A stretch of DNA of 64,000 bases from Diphasiastrum complanatum (taxonomy: Eukaryota; Streptophyta; Lycopodiopsida; Lycopodiales; Lycopodiaceae), in contig CM055098.1 of the NCBI GenBank assembly GCA_029204225.1, positions 16,791,775-16,855,774 on the forward strand. The letters are read 5' to 3'. Both the position numbers and the translations under genes were made by a program. Positions within the stretch are counted from its first letter, which is position 1; each line of letters begins with the position of its first letter. The notes under the pieces were generated by a model. That model was not told the DNA's origin. It worked only from the letters and a program-made list of their open reading frames with translations, and ran no database searches. Shown piece by piece: positions 21,743-32,162 of this stretch.

Positions 21743-22426
21743 TCATGGGCTTCCTCCATGCTTGATGATGATCTTTGCCTTGAAAGTTCCACTTGCATGA
21801 TGGATGCACCATAAATAGAGAAATCTGAGGCTTCCAAGCCTCATAAGGATCATGGAGATCAAGATCATAAGATATGAAACAATGATGATATCAAGATTAT
21901 GCTTTCTAGCTTGACTAGTCCACATACAATGAACTATATCCATGATGGATCTAATCTTGATACCAAAGACTATCTTGATCTTTTTTAGGCTAGTTACTCT
22001 CTCAAGGATGTAAGTGTCCACTTTGGATGCTTCACTTAATCTCAAGAGGAGTTTACAATTTGTCTCAAAACATGTGAAAACATGATTTTCAAAAAAGTGA
22101 GTACCAAGCTCAATCTTGTTCTTACTAGAACCAAGAGCATACTTTTGACAATACAATATCTTGCTTTCAAAAAGTATTGGAAACACATCTAAGTCAATAA
22201 TGACAAGAAACATGTCCATACCATAAGCATCATACAAAACTAGTATAGCTTTTCTTGAACTTTGAGATCCAAAAAATTCAATGAAGCAAGATAGCATTTC
22301 AAGCAAAGGAAGAGAAGCATATATGAATGTGTTGTAGTAGATACAACATGAAAGATGCCCCTCTTTGCCATGTAAGGTGAGCCATAAAGACTCGGCCATG
22401 CATCTTGAAGATCTTCTTGAAATCAT
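21743..22426 (-). CDS. Unknown conserved domain (U) ORF of lineage X, copy 2
   Basis: An open frame of 227 codons overlapping the end of the gag ORF by 4 bp. It reads RRSSRCMAESLWLTLHGKEG, FIYASLPLLEMLSCFIEFFG, KAILVLYDAYGMDMFLVIID, QKYALGSSKNK, then CKLLLRLSEASKVDTYILER and IRSIMDIVHCMWTSQA. The part to about residue 190 aligns with 17421-17978 and with both units at 32163-33389. No known family was recognised. Unlike the other copies it has no stop in this stretch. The last 40 residues are low in similarity and may be out of frame. The 4-bp overlap suggests frameshifting or reinitiation, but ancestral fusion broken by a single indel is equally possible. Confidence 0.6.
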   Translation of the reverse strand: MISRRSSRCMAESLWLTLHGKEGHLSCCIYYNTFIYASLPLLEMLSCFIEFFGSQSSRKAILVLYDAYGMDMFLVIIDLDVFPILFESKILYCQKYALGSSKNKIELGTHFFENHVFTCFETNCKLLLRLSEASKVDTYILERVTSLKKIKIVFGIKIRSIMDIVHCMWTSQARKHNLDIIIVSYLMILISMILMRLGSLRFLYLWCIHHASGTFKAKIIIKHGGSP

Positions 22427-24234
22427 ATGAAGAAGAAACCCTCCTCACACATTGGCCCCATCATAACTTGAATACCTTCAAAAAGGATAACTTGTGATGC
22501 TTCTTGAGAAGCCTTGATCTCGGCCACTTCCAAGATTGAATCTTCATGCAATATGACATCTCTATTCACGATCACATTTGAAATAGAGAGTGTAAAGACA
22601 CTAAAGGCCTCCTTGATGGATGAGTATCCAATCATGATCCATGAGCTTGGATCATCCTTCCTTCTTGTTTCCAAGGGAATATATGCAAAGCAAGCACTAC
22701 CAAGTTCACTAAGGTGATCAACCTTAGGCTTCATCTTGAATAAAACTTCATATGGTGCTATTCCTTCAAGAGCTCCAATACTCCTCAAAGCTTTGATCTT
22801 CAATGAGAATTTCTTCTCAACATATGCTTTGAATAATAAGGAATAATCATACACCATAATACTTGAAGAGAGAAGATATGTGCATCTTGTGTAATCCTCC
22901 TCCTTTGAAATATTGGAAATATAAGAAACATCAAGAGAGTTTGCACTCTCACTTGGATCCAATTTGTAGATGCCTTCAAATCTTGATCCATATGCAAGGA
23001 TCTCACCATCCTTCTTAATCACACAATTGTCAATATTGAAATTGACATCAAAGCCACTATCAAGAAGTTGGCCAACACTTAAGATGTTCTTTGTAAGCTT
23101 TGGGACAAAAAGAACATTGTTGAGAAAGAGATCTTTAGAAGATGCAAGCTTCAAGGGAATAATCCCTACTCCTTCAATATTGCACTCATGCTTACTTGCA
23201 AAGTATACGGTCTTCTTGACTCCATCATAAGGCATAATAGATGAAAAAAAGTGCTTGGAGCCACACATATGTGAAGATGCTCCACTATCAATATACCATG
23301 AGTCATCCTTGTTGAAGGTGGAAGAGGAGAAGCTTGATGCCATAAGAGAGCCTTCTCCATCACTTGCAATATAGTCTTCTTCCTCATTGGTGATGTTGGC
23401 TTGATTGAGTTGATTCTTCTTCTTGAAGCAATTGGTGGCATAATGGCCTTTCTTGCCACAATAAAAGCACTTGATCTTCTTCTTCTTGAGATTTGAAGTA
23501 GAAGCATGAGAGGTATCCTCCTCCTCCTCTCCATCTTGGTCTTTAGCTTTGTCATTAGAGAAGTGATGGTGTTGCTTCTTACTCCTCTCTTTGTGCTTGG
23601 CAAATAGAACTTTGCCATCATCATGATTGAGTGATAGCTTGTCCATCCTCAAGAGTTTGTACTCTTGTCTTGATTCTTCAGAAATAAGCACACTTTGAAG
23701 GGCCTCCAAACTTGGTAGCTTCTCCTTAATAGCATAGGATTGGACAAGGTTGTCATATTCATCTCTCAAGCCATTGAGAATGACTTGGACTAGCTCACTT
23801 TGATTGATTGAGTCACCAATACATGCAAGCTCCCTATGAATATCCTTGACTCTCAAAACATAATTAGATGCACTCTCATCACTCTTTTGACTACTTTGGA
23901 ATATTTGATTTCTAAGAGTGAGGAGCCTAGAGGTGTTCTTAGCCTCATAGATGGACTTGAGACAATCCCAAGCTTCCTTGGATGTAGAACAATCACCAAT
24001 CTCCCTCAATATCTCATTAGAGACATTCATCTTAATGTAGTGGAGAGCCATCCTAGCTCTCTTCTTGTATTTTTGTACTTCTTGAAGGACTTGAGGCTCC
24101 TCCTCAATCCCAAGTACAATGTCCATCACATCTTGGAGTATCAAGATGGACTCCATCCTCAACTTCCATATTGAATAATTGGAAGTAGACAATCTCTCAC
24201 TTGGTTGCAACAAGTATGAACTCATTGAAGTCAT
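22423..24234 (-). CDS. Copia gag-protease with deleted integrase, lineage X copy 2
   Basis: A 603-codon open frame starting 758 bp inside the 5' LTR edge, as in the copy at 43183. Residues 1-190 form a UBN2-type gag (WDCLKSIYEAKNTSRLLTLR). A CCHC knuckle follows at C256, C259, H264, C269, then an aspartic protease with D316-S-G, then LVFVPKLTKNILSVGQL-like and gag-pre-integrase residues. The integrase is cut down: the frame runs from KIKALRS (about 485) directly into IGALEGIAPYEVLFKMKPKV, removing the catalytic Asp and Glu, and the zinc module is lost too. RT and RNase H are absent. The integrase C-terminal NRDVILHED is kept. Confidence 0.9.
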   Translation of the reverse strand: MTSMSSYLLQPSERLSTSNYSIWKLRMESILILQDVMDIVLGIEEEPQVLQEVQKYKKRARMALHYIKMNVSNEILREIGDCSTSKEAWDCLKSIYEAKNTSRLLTLRNQIFQSSQKSDESASNYVLRVKDIHRELACIGDSINQSELVQVILNGLRDEYDNLVQSYAIKEKLPSLEALQSVLISEESRQEYKLLRMDKLSLNHDDGKVLFAKHKERSKKQHHHFSNDKAKDQDGEEEEDTSHASTSNLKKKKIKCFYCGKKGHYATNCFKKKNQLNQANITNEEEDYIASDGEGSLMASSFSSSTFNKDDSWYIDSGASSHMCGSKHFFSSIMPYDGVKKTVYFASKHECNIEGVGIIPLKLASSKDLFLNNVLFVPKLTKNILSVGQLLDSGFDVNFNIDNCVIKKDGEILAYGSRFEGIYKLDPSESANSLDVSYISNISKEEDYTRCTYLLSSSIMVYDYSLLFKAYVEKKFSLKIKALRSIGALEGIAPYEVLFKMKPKVDHLSELGSACFAYIPLETRRKDDPSSWIMIGYSSIKEAFSVFTLSISNVIVNRDVILHEDSILEVAEIKASQEASQVILFEGIQVMMGPMCEEGFFFI

Positions 24235-24979
24235 GTAAAGTGGAGATAAATAAAAGTGATGAACAAAAAATGTTGCTTCTCTCTCACTATAGGATCCAAT
24301 AATGGTGTGCTACCATCTCCTATGCAAGATCTTGCAACAAACTGTGAGATGATTCTCACTAGCTATCTCAATCTCTCCAAAACTAGATCTACTTCACATC
24401 AAATGATGGAGTATGGGCAAAGTTAGGATCAAACACTCTTAGCACGTGTGAAATACACTAAGAAACCAAATTTGACTCAAATACAATGATATTGCATGAA
24501 ACAAAATGGCTAAGATCTCAAAACAGTGCCTAGATCACATATAGATGAGATTGGTAAGCATTCAACTGTGATTTTGGATCAAACAAGCAATCTTTTGACC
24601 AAACCAAATGTGTCCACCCAGGTCTAGGTGCCCTACCTAAGCCTCTTCAAAAGCTTATAACTTTTGATTGGCTCAACCAAATGGAATGAAACTGATTGCA
24701 TCAGAAACTAGACAAAAATAGCTTCAAAACAAGCTATCTAGCAAGATTTTTGGATCAAACATGAAAGAGAACTCCCAAACTGAAATTGGATGTTCCTCAC
24801 ATGTGTCTGAGCACCTTATTCCGTACAGTACCAGGTCAGACCCAATCAATGTCCTTTTGATCTCTTTTGATCCAAAATTGAACAAGATAGCTAGGAAAAT
24901 GGGCCTTGACAATTTCTAGCTCAAGATTGATGAATAGTTTTCACTCAAATGGATCAAAATGCATGGTAACCTTAGGTAG

Positions 24980-24991
24980 GCTCTGATACCA
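24980..24991 (-). promoter_or_regulatory. Primer binding site, initiator tRNA-Met type
   Basis: On the minus strand TGGTATCAGAGC directly follows the 5' LTR. This is the standard copia site complementary to the 3' part of initiator tRNA-Met. Confidence 0.95.
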
Positions 24992-25811
24992 TGTTGAATT
25001 TCACACGTGTGGATTGTCCACTACATGTACTTGTGATCTCCTAAGGTGTGTAGATGCACCAAGATCAAGACTAGATTGAGATTCAAGATCTATCTTTGAT
25101 TCTATGGCAAAAACACACTACTACATGCATTCAATCACTTCCAACTCTCACTCACACGTGTGAGAAGTGTTCCAAAAGTATTCTAAGTAAAAACAAGCTG
25201 CTCTCCTCGGGTAGAGAGAGAAAAACCATCAACAGCTCTCGAGTAGAGAGAGAAAGCTAGAAATTCAATGACACTCAAAATCCACTCAATCTCAAAATCA
25301 ATTAGATCCAAAAGGAGGAGTACAATGATACTAATAGATTCATGAGCTACCACTATGCTTAACTATGATTGGATCACACTTTGCCACCTCTTAATCCTAT
25401 TGGACCATTGATCCATGCACCTCTAAATTCTATTGGACTATATTCAAGCACACCTCAATTTTCTATTGGACCTCACAAGGTTCCACCTCTAAATCCTATT
25501 GGACCTCTTAAGCTTCATCAAACAAAAGCATAACACTTGTCTACACTCTAATTGGCACAAGTTTGGCTCTATTTTGGCTCAATATTGGCATTACAAGTGG
25601 AAATGGATAATTTGCCATCTATGCCAAATTTGACCCTATCAACATCCTACACCTAAATGCTTGACTATGAAATTCTATGAGACCCCTATATCAAACATTT
25701 TGATTTACTTTACAATTCTCCACACGTGGGAACATCCTCCACACATGTGAGATTCACTTACAAACTTCTATCATAAAAAATACCAAGCTAGATTTTTGCC
25801 AATTTCTCACA
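24992..25811 (-). repeat. 5' LTR of the complete copia element
   Basis: 820 bp, TGTTGAATTT to AATTTCTCACA on the plus strand, matching 20720-21533. Contains the palindrome pair at 25720-25750 and single copies at about 25003-25012 and 25153-25162. Followed by the GATAC duplication. Confidence 0.93.
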
Positions 25812-25875
25812 GATACATCTTATTTTGCCAATGGAACTTTGGGTCGTATAAGCCTACAAGCTATACAACGTGTTT
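25812..25875 (+). pseudogene. Gypsy RNase H continuation after the copia insertion
   Basis: After GATAC the gypsy frame resumes with YFANGTLGR, the expected RNase H start region, for about 20 codons, before a run of T near 25870 ends recognisable coding. It confirms that the copia inserted into this reading frame. Confidence 0.7.
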
Positions 25876-28660
25876 TTTTTTTTAAACTGTGATTATAAGA
25901 ATGGTTTATGTTGGCTAGATATGTTGATTTTTCAATAGAAATATTAGCATGTTGAGAGCCTTTATGGATATTGTTATATCAAAGAATTGGATTATAAAAG
26001 GTGACTGGAATAAAACCCGGTGCAATTCCTCTTGCTATAATATTTGCTTTCAATACCATTGTCTCCAAAAGACAAACACCTATAACTTGTTAGATGAGAG
26101 CCTATTTTTCTATGGTATTAGCATTTTATTTATATACATTGATTGCTACAAATACACATGCACATATGAAAAGTTAGAATAAAATGCTATTCCATAAACT
26201 TGGGTACTCAACACTTTCTTGATCTTCAATTGTTACTCTAAATGTATGCCTATATGTTTAGTGAGAATAGGATTCTTCATTATAATGACATCAAGCTAGA
26301 CTTTACAAGAGAGAATCACTTCATAATCACATTACTTAAATATCAATTCACTTTCTACACACATTACTTGCATATTAAATCCTTAGTCAACAATATATCT
26401 TGGAAAAAATGACTTGAATTTATGACTTTATTATTCTGATAAGTCATCACTATTGAGAGTGAAATATTTAGAAATAAATCAATTGTTTTCTTGGAATTTC
26501 TTTCTAAGTAGGGGAAGTAAGCTATGTCAATCAAATATCAATTATGAAATGCAAATTAGAATCATGATTGAAACTACTTAGGGGAAAATTTGAAACTTTT
26601 AACTTGCAAGTAGGCTAGAGAGGTGGCTAAACTTATTCTCTTGGGTGCAGAAGATGACATAATGTCATCATAAAACTATGTCTACACAATAGATGAAATT
26701 CTTATCCATCAATGTCATGTATTAACATCATGAATCCACATAATGTCATCATAAATCTATATCTACACGATAGTTGAAATTCTTATTCAACAATGTAATG
26801 TATTAACATCATGACTCCAAGTTTTAGCTAGAGTTATAGAAATAACACTCTTCTTTCATGACTCAATAGAATCAACTTCTCTATCTATCTAGTACCACAA
26901 TGCAATCACCTCAATCTCTTAACCATATCATACATAGTACTTCATATATCATTTTGGTTCAAGGTTGTGATGTCAACTCATTTGAAATATATCACTTCTA
27001 TAAGAACATGCATAAGAGATCATGCATCTTATGTAACATTATATTGGTGTAAAATTTTGATTTTAACCTTTTCTAACCATATCAGGAGACAACTAGCAGT
27101 CTAATCCATCACAAATTGTTTAATGTTGCATGGTTATGGTAGAGAGCATAATCTCACATCCATTTTGATATACATATGTTAAAGTTGTCAAGCATTGCTC
27201 TTTGATCATTTGCAAAGACTCTATGTGCTTCTTTGTGAAACAACTCTTAGTACTACACTCATCAACATTATAATAGAAATGTAGATTTCACGGTAAGTTA
27301 GGACTCCTTTTTGTGGTCCAAAAGGTAGAACTTGTTGTGTGTTCATTTTTATGGTTTTTCTTATAAAGTTGATAATTGTTATATCAAAAAAGGTTTGTGG
27401 GTGAATACATCCCAAAATACCATAAAGGAAAACAAATAAATGTACACAAGAAAATCATAAATTGTGTAGAAAGTGATGCACTAATTTGAATATAGAGTTG
27501 ACTTATGGTAATAAGCCTTTTACTTTTCCAATTATTAAGAAGCATGTAGCATTCTAGCAAGTGTAAAGCTTGTGTTCAAAGTACAAAGACGTGAGCCTTA
27601 TCATAGTTTTAACTGAAATGCATGAAAATGATGGGCCATCTATTTGTGGGACATGCATGGACATCAAACTCAAAGTAATGACCTTTGACTAATTTTCCTC
27701 AAAGATACCTTTAATTGACACTTGAATTGTCCTTAATAACAAACATTTTGTAAATAATGTTCTTTCTTGACACTTTTTATGTTATAGCTCTCATGGGCAT
27801 ATTGTTAGTGCCTATGCTTATAAAAACTAAGTAAAAAGTACTTAAAATTTTGATAGATCAGTTTATCTTGTCCTTTTACTAGGTGACATCTACATCATGT
27901 CAATGTCAATAAAATCTTCTTTTGTACTTCATCATGAATTAGTTTTCTTTTTGCTTATGCTTTCATTTATATTGCACATTCAAGAGTAATGGGTGTCTAA
28001 TTTGGATCTAAATGGTTGTAATGCTAGCAATTATTTTGTGGTTTAAAAAGGTGAGCATGCAAGCATGAGAAGGAAACACCAAAAAGTTTGGATGAATTTT
28101 CTTTTATTAAACTCTTCCATTCTATTAAATATATGTTTTCTAGTACAATGTGCCACAAATAATGTTTCCGATTAGCCACTTCCAACCTTCTTTAGATTTG
28201 GTTATGTCATCAACACTCTTCATAATGTTGTTAAATAACAGATTAGCTTTTGAGCCTTTACACCTCTAAACAAAATACAAGGCATTGATGTTTATGAAGC
28301 TAGAGACATTTTCAAGACTATGAAAAGCAATTAGTATGAGTCATTTCAAGTTAATAGTGTTTCATCATCTCAACATTGTTGCTCATTGTAGTTGAGTCAA
28401 ATAGAAGGATTCTGATGGTAGTTTAGGCCAAGGCGTCAGTCTTGGTCTATGCTTACTGGTACGGGCACCTTAGGGCCACACATTATAGAATTGGTAGCTC
28501 ATCATAATGTGGTTGCAGAATGAATCTTATACCACACTTACTACACCTAGGCTATATTACATCCCACAATTCTAGGACATGATTATTGAGATTATAAGAC
28601 CTAAGACAATTCACCTACCTAGGGCTTCTAGGATCTCTAATTTTCTAATGAGATTTTCCA
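25876..28660. other. AT-rich stretch, no gene recognised; contains a dispersed repeat
   Basis: No convincing coding frame. About 27040-27380 is related to 6040-6350 (dispersed repeat of unknown class). A short duplication around CATAATGTCATCATAAA occurs near 26660 and 26735. The remainder shows nothing I can support. Confidence 0.5.
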
Positions 28661-28679
28661 AGTTGAGCTATGGCACAAT

Positions 28680-28915
28680 AGTTGGTGAGCCATGAACTTT
28701 GGCAAAAACACACAAGATTTCTTTTTCAAGATATTTTACTAAATCATCTTAATTTTCATAGCTTATTCACTCAAATGTTAAGATCTTTGGATTCTTTTGC
28801 TTTGTGCATGTTCCACCCAAAGAAGATCCCTATTCAATTAAGAAAATATTTTTTAAATATCGCTCGTCAAGTAAAGCTTATACTCTCTTCTTAAAAAGTT
28901 GTAATTATTAAGTTT
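28680..28915 (+). pseudogene. Copia integrase C-terminal remnant
   Basis: From about 28775 one frame reads VKIFGFFCFVHVPPKEDPYS and then FKYRSSSKAYTLF, resembling the copia FGCVCFVHVP...KCIFLGYS...KGYK region. Stops surround it. Weak but in the right order. Confidence 0.45.
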
Positions 28916-29454
28916 ACATTAGCACTTGGATTTATCAGTTAATCTATTTATAAAAACTAGCTACTTTTTGCGAGGTGTAAAAATAGTTAGAAACTAGCCA
29001 CTTTTTGATGTGCCACATGGCAATTATTGTGGTTGTCCAAATATTCAAAATTGAGTGGAATCCATTTCCATGTGTATGTCGTGGCTAAGTTGATCCCCAA
29101 ACTCAAGCTCCTAATTTATACACAACATTTGAGGGATTTGGTGACCAACCACATGACTCACCTAAATCCAACCACCAAGCATGTGTGATTTCTAGATTTG
29201 GGGTTTATATGGTAGAATTAGGTCAAGACCTAATCATGTAAACTGCCAAAGCTCAAATTTGAACTGATCTATTATCAGTTTGATGAGGATATATTGTACT
29301 CACATTTTTTGGGATACAATTTTGAGTGCTACTGACAATGTTTATTAAGACTAAGTAAAAGCATCAATCTATGCTTGATTCTAGGCATGTAAATGATCAA
29401 CTGAATATTATTAAATTGAGTTGATGTCCTACATATGTTTCAAATTGCGTTGAA
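28916..29454. other. No gene recognised
   Basis: AT-rich spacer with a short repeated AACTAGCTACTTTTTG / AACTAGCCACTTTTTG pair near 28955 and 28995. Nothing else seen. Confidence 0.5.
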
Positions 29455-30075
29455 TGTGAAAAATTGGCAAAATCTAGCTTGATCTTTTGCAATATCATGT
29501 ACATAGTGAAATCTCACATGTGTGGAGCATGTTCCCACGTGTGGAGGGTAGCGATAATTTTTTTAGATCATTTATGAAGAGTTTGATTATTCAATAGGCC
29601 TTAATCTTGAGTTTGCGGGGTACTTTGACTTTTCGACACCATGCACACATGTTAGTAGGTGATTAGGCCAATTTTGGTGTGTGATGTAGCTCGAGGTAGG
29701 TTAGGCTTCTTACACATGGCATGGTAGTAGAGGGCTAGTGACACTTTCCTTTATGTTGGCATGAAGTCATGTGACCAATCAAAAGTGAAAGATCCATGAA
29801 ATTGGTCCAATCATAATCAAGGTCCTTATGTCACTAGACCAATCAACATTAGAGGAGCTATGTAAGAGGTCCAATCATTTTACTTGCTTTCTACTCCTCT
29901 TGGATCTCGAATCACTATATAGAGGAGCTAACTCTTTGTAAAAATAACGAATTTGAGAGTTAATACAATTTTGGTTCACATACATTTTTTGTCTATTCTC
30001 TCTCTACTTGAGTGTGAGTATATTTTCTCTCTCTACCCATGAGCAACATGCTTAATTTTGTCTCTCAATGTGAAT
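29455..30075 (+). mobile_element. LTR related to lineage X, plus orientation
   Basis: Starts TGTGAAAAATTGGCAAAATC, with the palindrome pair ACATGTGTGG / CCCACGTGTGG at 29513-29544, a TATATAGA box at 29916-29923 and the CTCTCTCTACCC motif also found near the end of the LTR at 41604-42425. The right end is approximate. No primer site or gag follows, so it may be solo or truncated. A fragment of the same LTR lies inverted at 9551-9845. Confidence 0.6.
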
Positions 30076-30688
30076 TTCACTTTGTTTTTTCATGTGAATG
30101 TGAAAAAGTAGCTTCTCTTTGGATGATCATAACTTATGTTATAGATGAGCTCTTGCCTTGATTCAAAGCTTGATAGATAGCCCTTGAAAATCCAATTTGA
30201 TCTATTACATGCATGGAGGTCGTTGTAGACCTTTGCATGGTCCTCAAATCTCATTTTTTAACATTGAATGCATTTTGCTTTGTGATCATAGTGAATTTAG
30301 CAGCAATTGCCAATATACCAATCATAATGAGATTGTCGGAATAATCCTAGGCTAGTCCTTTGCTTGAATAATCTTCAAGATTGATCAAATAGCCAAGGTC
30401 TATCATTTTTCACTATATGGCATAATTTCTTATGCAATAACTTCATATTAGAAGGATGAAGTCAAAAACAAAATAAGAGCCTCACATAATGATGGAGATG
30501 AAAGGCTTTACATGATGATGAAATTTGAAAGAGAAATCAATCTACAACACAAATGGAAAAATAAAAGAAGACCCTCACACCTCTATATTTAAGCTCTCAC
30601 ACTCTGCTCTATGAAATAAAAAAGACAAATGATAACAAAATACATAAATAAAATTAAATATTCACAATCAACAAAGGAACACTTGTAA
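30076..30688. other. No gene recognised
   Basis: AT-rich stretch between an LTR and a MITE fragment. No coding signal was seen. Confidence 0.5.
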
Positions 30689-30960
30689 GGGCCTTGGCAT
30701 TTTGCGAGTAAATTTTTTGCGAGTTTTGCGAGTTTCTTTTTTGCCATAATTCAACAAAAAGATAACACCTGGTGTGCTACCTTTTTTATGCTACAAAGTA
30801 AAAAAATTTCAAATTAATTTTTTTTTGTAGCCTCCAAACCTAGCACGTCGGCATGCACGATTTGGAGGCTGCACAAAAAAAAAAAAAAAAAATTCGGTCA
30901 GGTCGTGCACGTCCGCGTGCTAGGTTTGGAGACTAATTTTTTTTTCTTTTTTTTTTTTGG
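30689..30960 (+). mobile_element. MITE family F copy
   Basis: Starts GGGCCTTGGCATTTTGCGAG exactly as the element at 51689, followed by the same TGCGAGTTTCTTT and GGTGTGCTACC blocks. Inside, two copies of a CCTCCAAACCTAGCACG block face each other (near 30832 and 30925) around poly-A. The 3' terminus typical of the family is not present, so the right end is approximate. Confidence 0.65.
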
Positions 30961-31140
30961 GTTGTCAGTGGTCAAAAAGTACAAATAGGACCAAGAGTGG
31001 ATCCTAATCTGATCCTCAAGAGGGATTGGTTGTCAGATTACTTGATCTATCAATCTACTTGAGATTAAGATCAATCTAGATCAATTCTAGACACAAAATC
31101 CTAACAAGAACAATCATTAATTGAAGGTAGGTGTACTTTC

Positions 31141-31801
31141 TGATTTCACATGTGTGAAACATTGTCTGAGTACGGACTCCAACCTGAAAATCAAGTACAC
31201 ATTGATAGAACCTCAAAACAATCAAAACAAATGTAGACAAATGGAGAGAATCACTCAAAATTGCTTCCAAAACCAAGATTGGTGTCTCACAATGATTATG
31301 GCCAAATGTGGCTCTATATATACAATAAGTGAGAGCTCGTGGTACTGATCATCCCTCTAACCCCACATGTGTGAAAGTGCTTTGTCATATGATGATTCAT
31401 CATGCAAAACTGACACTTGGACAAAACCTTCTATTTTGAGCACTTTTGGTCCATTTTCCTTCTATATGGAGATCTACTTGAAAATCTTCTAGAAGTCCAA
31501 ATTCGCCTACTTCAGATTATTCCACACATGTGAGCTGTCCTCTACACATGTGATATGACACCTAACCAAAGGATGTGGCTCATGCAATCAATAGATTGAT
31601 GTCATGCGTCATATGTCTAGAAAACTAGTTTTTGGCCTTTTTAGCCACTAGAATTTGAATTAAATCATATGTACAACCTATATGATTATGGTACATGAAA
31701 AGTACACTATTTTCACACGTGAGAACAGGATCCAAACATGTATAATCATCCTATATACATGATTTTTGGCCTCTACCAAGCTTACTTTTGCATTTTTCAC
31801 A
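31141..31801 (-). mobile_element. 3' LTR of lineage X copy 3
   Basis: Ends TTTTTCACA at 31801, the complement of TGTGAAAAATGC, beside a polypurine tract. It contains a TATATATA run at about 31315-31324, and palindrome pairs at 31521-31552 and about 31713-31746. The left end is set at TGATTTCACATGTGTG by analogy with the LTR at 20720 and is approximate. 8379-8667 is a fragment of the same LTR. Confidence 0.65.
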
Positions 31802-31815
31802 CTTCTCCTCAAAAA
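31802..31815 (-). promoter_or_regulatory. Polypurine tract of lineage X copy 3
   Basis: Minus strand TTTTTGAGGAGAAG directly before the LTR start TGTGAAAAATG, matching the site of the complete element at 21534-21548 in position and sequence. Confidence 0.65.
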
Positions 31816-32160
31816 TCTAGCGTGGCCGATCTAGCTTGATGGAAAACATGATGATCTTGAACTTGACTCCATAGGCTGAATTGGCCTTTGCTGGTTCAAA
31901 AGGTGTGAAGATCAGCCAATGAGCTTGATGTTGATCTGAAATCACCATATCCATGATAGTGCTTCTTTGATGTTGACATCTTTGATGAGCCTGAGAGCTT
32001 TGCACCATCCTAGCACCTCCAAAATTGATTCCTTCCAATTTTCAAGTAGATGCTTGACCTTGAGGCTTGCTCCTTCTTCATGTGCATGCTCCTTCATGAG
32101 AAAATAAAGATTTCTTCTTGATTTATTAGGATCACAAAGATCTAACATCATGTTACCACG
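31816..32160 (-). pseudogene. Lineage X copy 3: 3' end of the unknown ORF
   Basis: Minus frames read LDLCDPNKSRRNLYFLMKEH and end IKEALSWIW, matching LYDLCDHCEAWKPRFS ... KEILSWLW of copy 1 (17890-18090). The following sequence, near 31900-31960, shares GATCAGCCAA and ACCATATCCATGATA with 21630-21680 of copy 2. So the three copies are collinear here up to the polypurine tract. It is separated from the 408-codon ORF by a stop at 32163. Confidence 0.55.
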
Positions 32161-32162
32161 AT

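Larger units (their letters stand above)
20720..25811 (-). mobile_element. Complete lineage X copia element with LTRs and GATAC target duplication
   Basis: A 5092-bp element in minus orientation: 5' LTR 24992-25811, primer site 24980-24991, gag-protease-truncated integrase 22423-24234, unknown-domain ORF 21743-22426, polypurine tract 21534-21548 and 3' LTR 20720-21533. GATAC flanks it on both sides (20715-20719 and 25812-25816). The two LTRs differ by only about ten substitutions plus a short indel as judged by eye, so insertion is recent relative to its neighbours. It lacks most of the integrase and all of RT, so it must use another element's enzymes. Confidence 0.93.

Noticed and set aside
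24724-24912. 62-codon frame in the copia leader, also at 42505-42693, possible conserved upstream ORF.
   Set aside because: The copies are recent and the few differences mostly change amino acids, so conservation reflects age, not selection.
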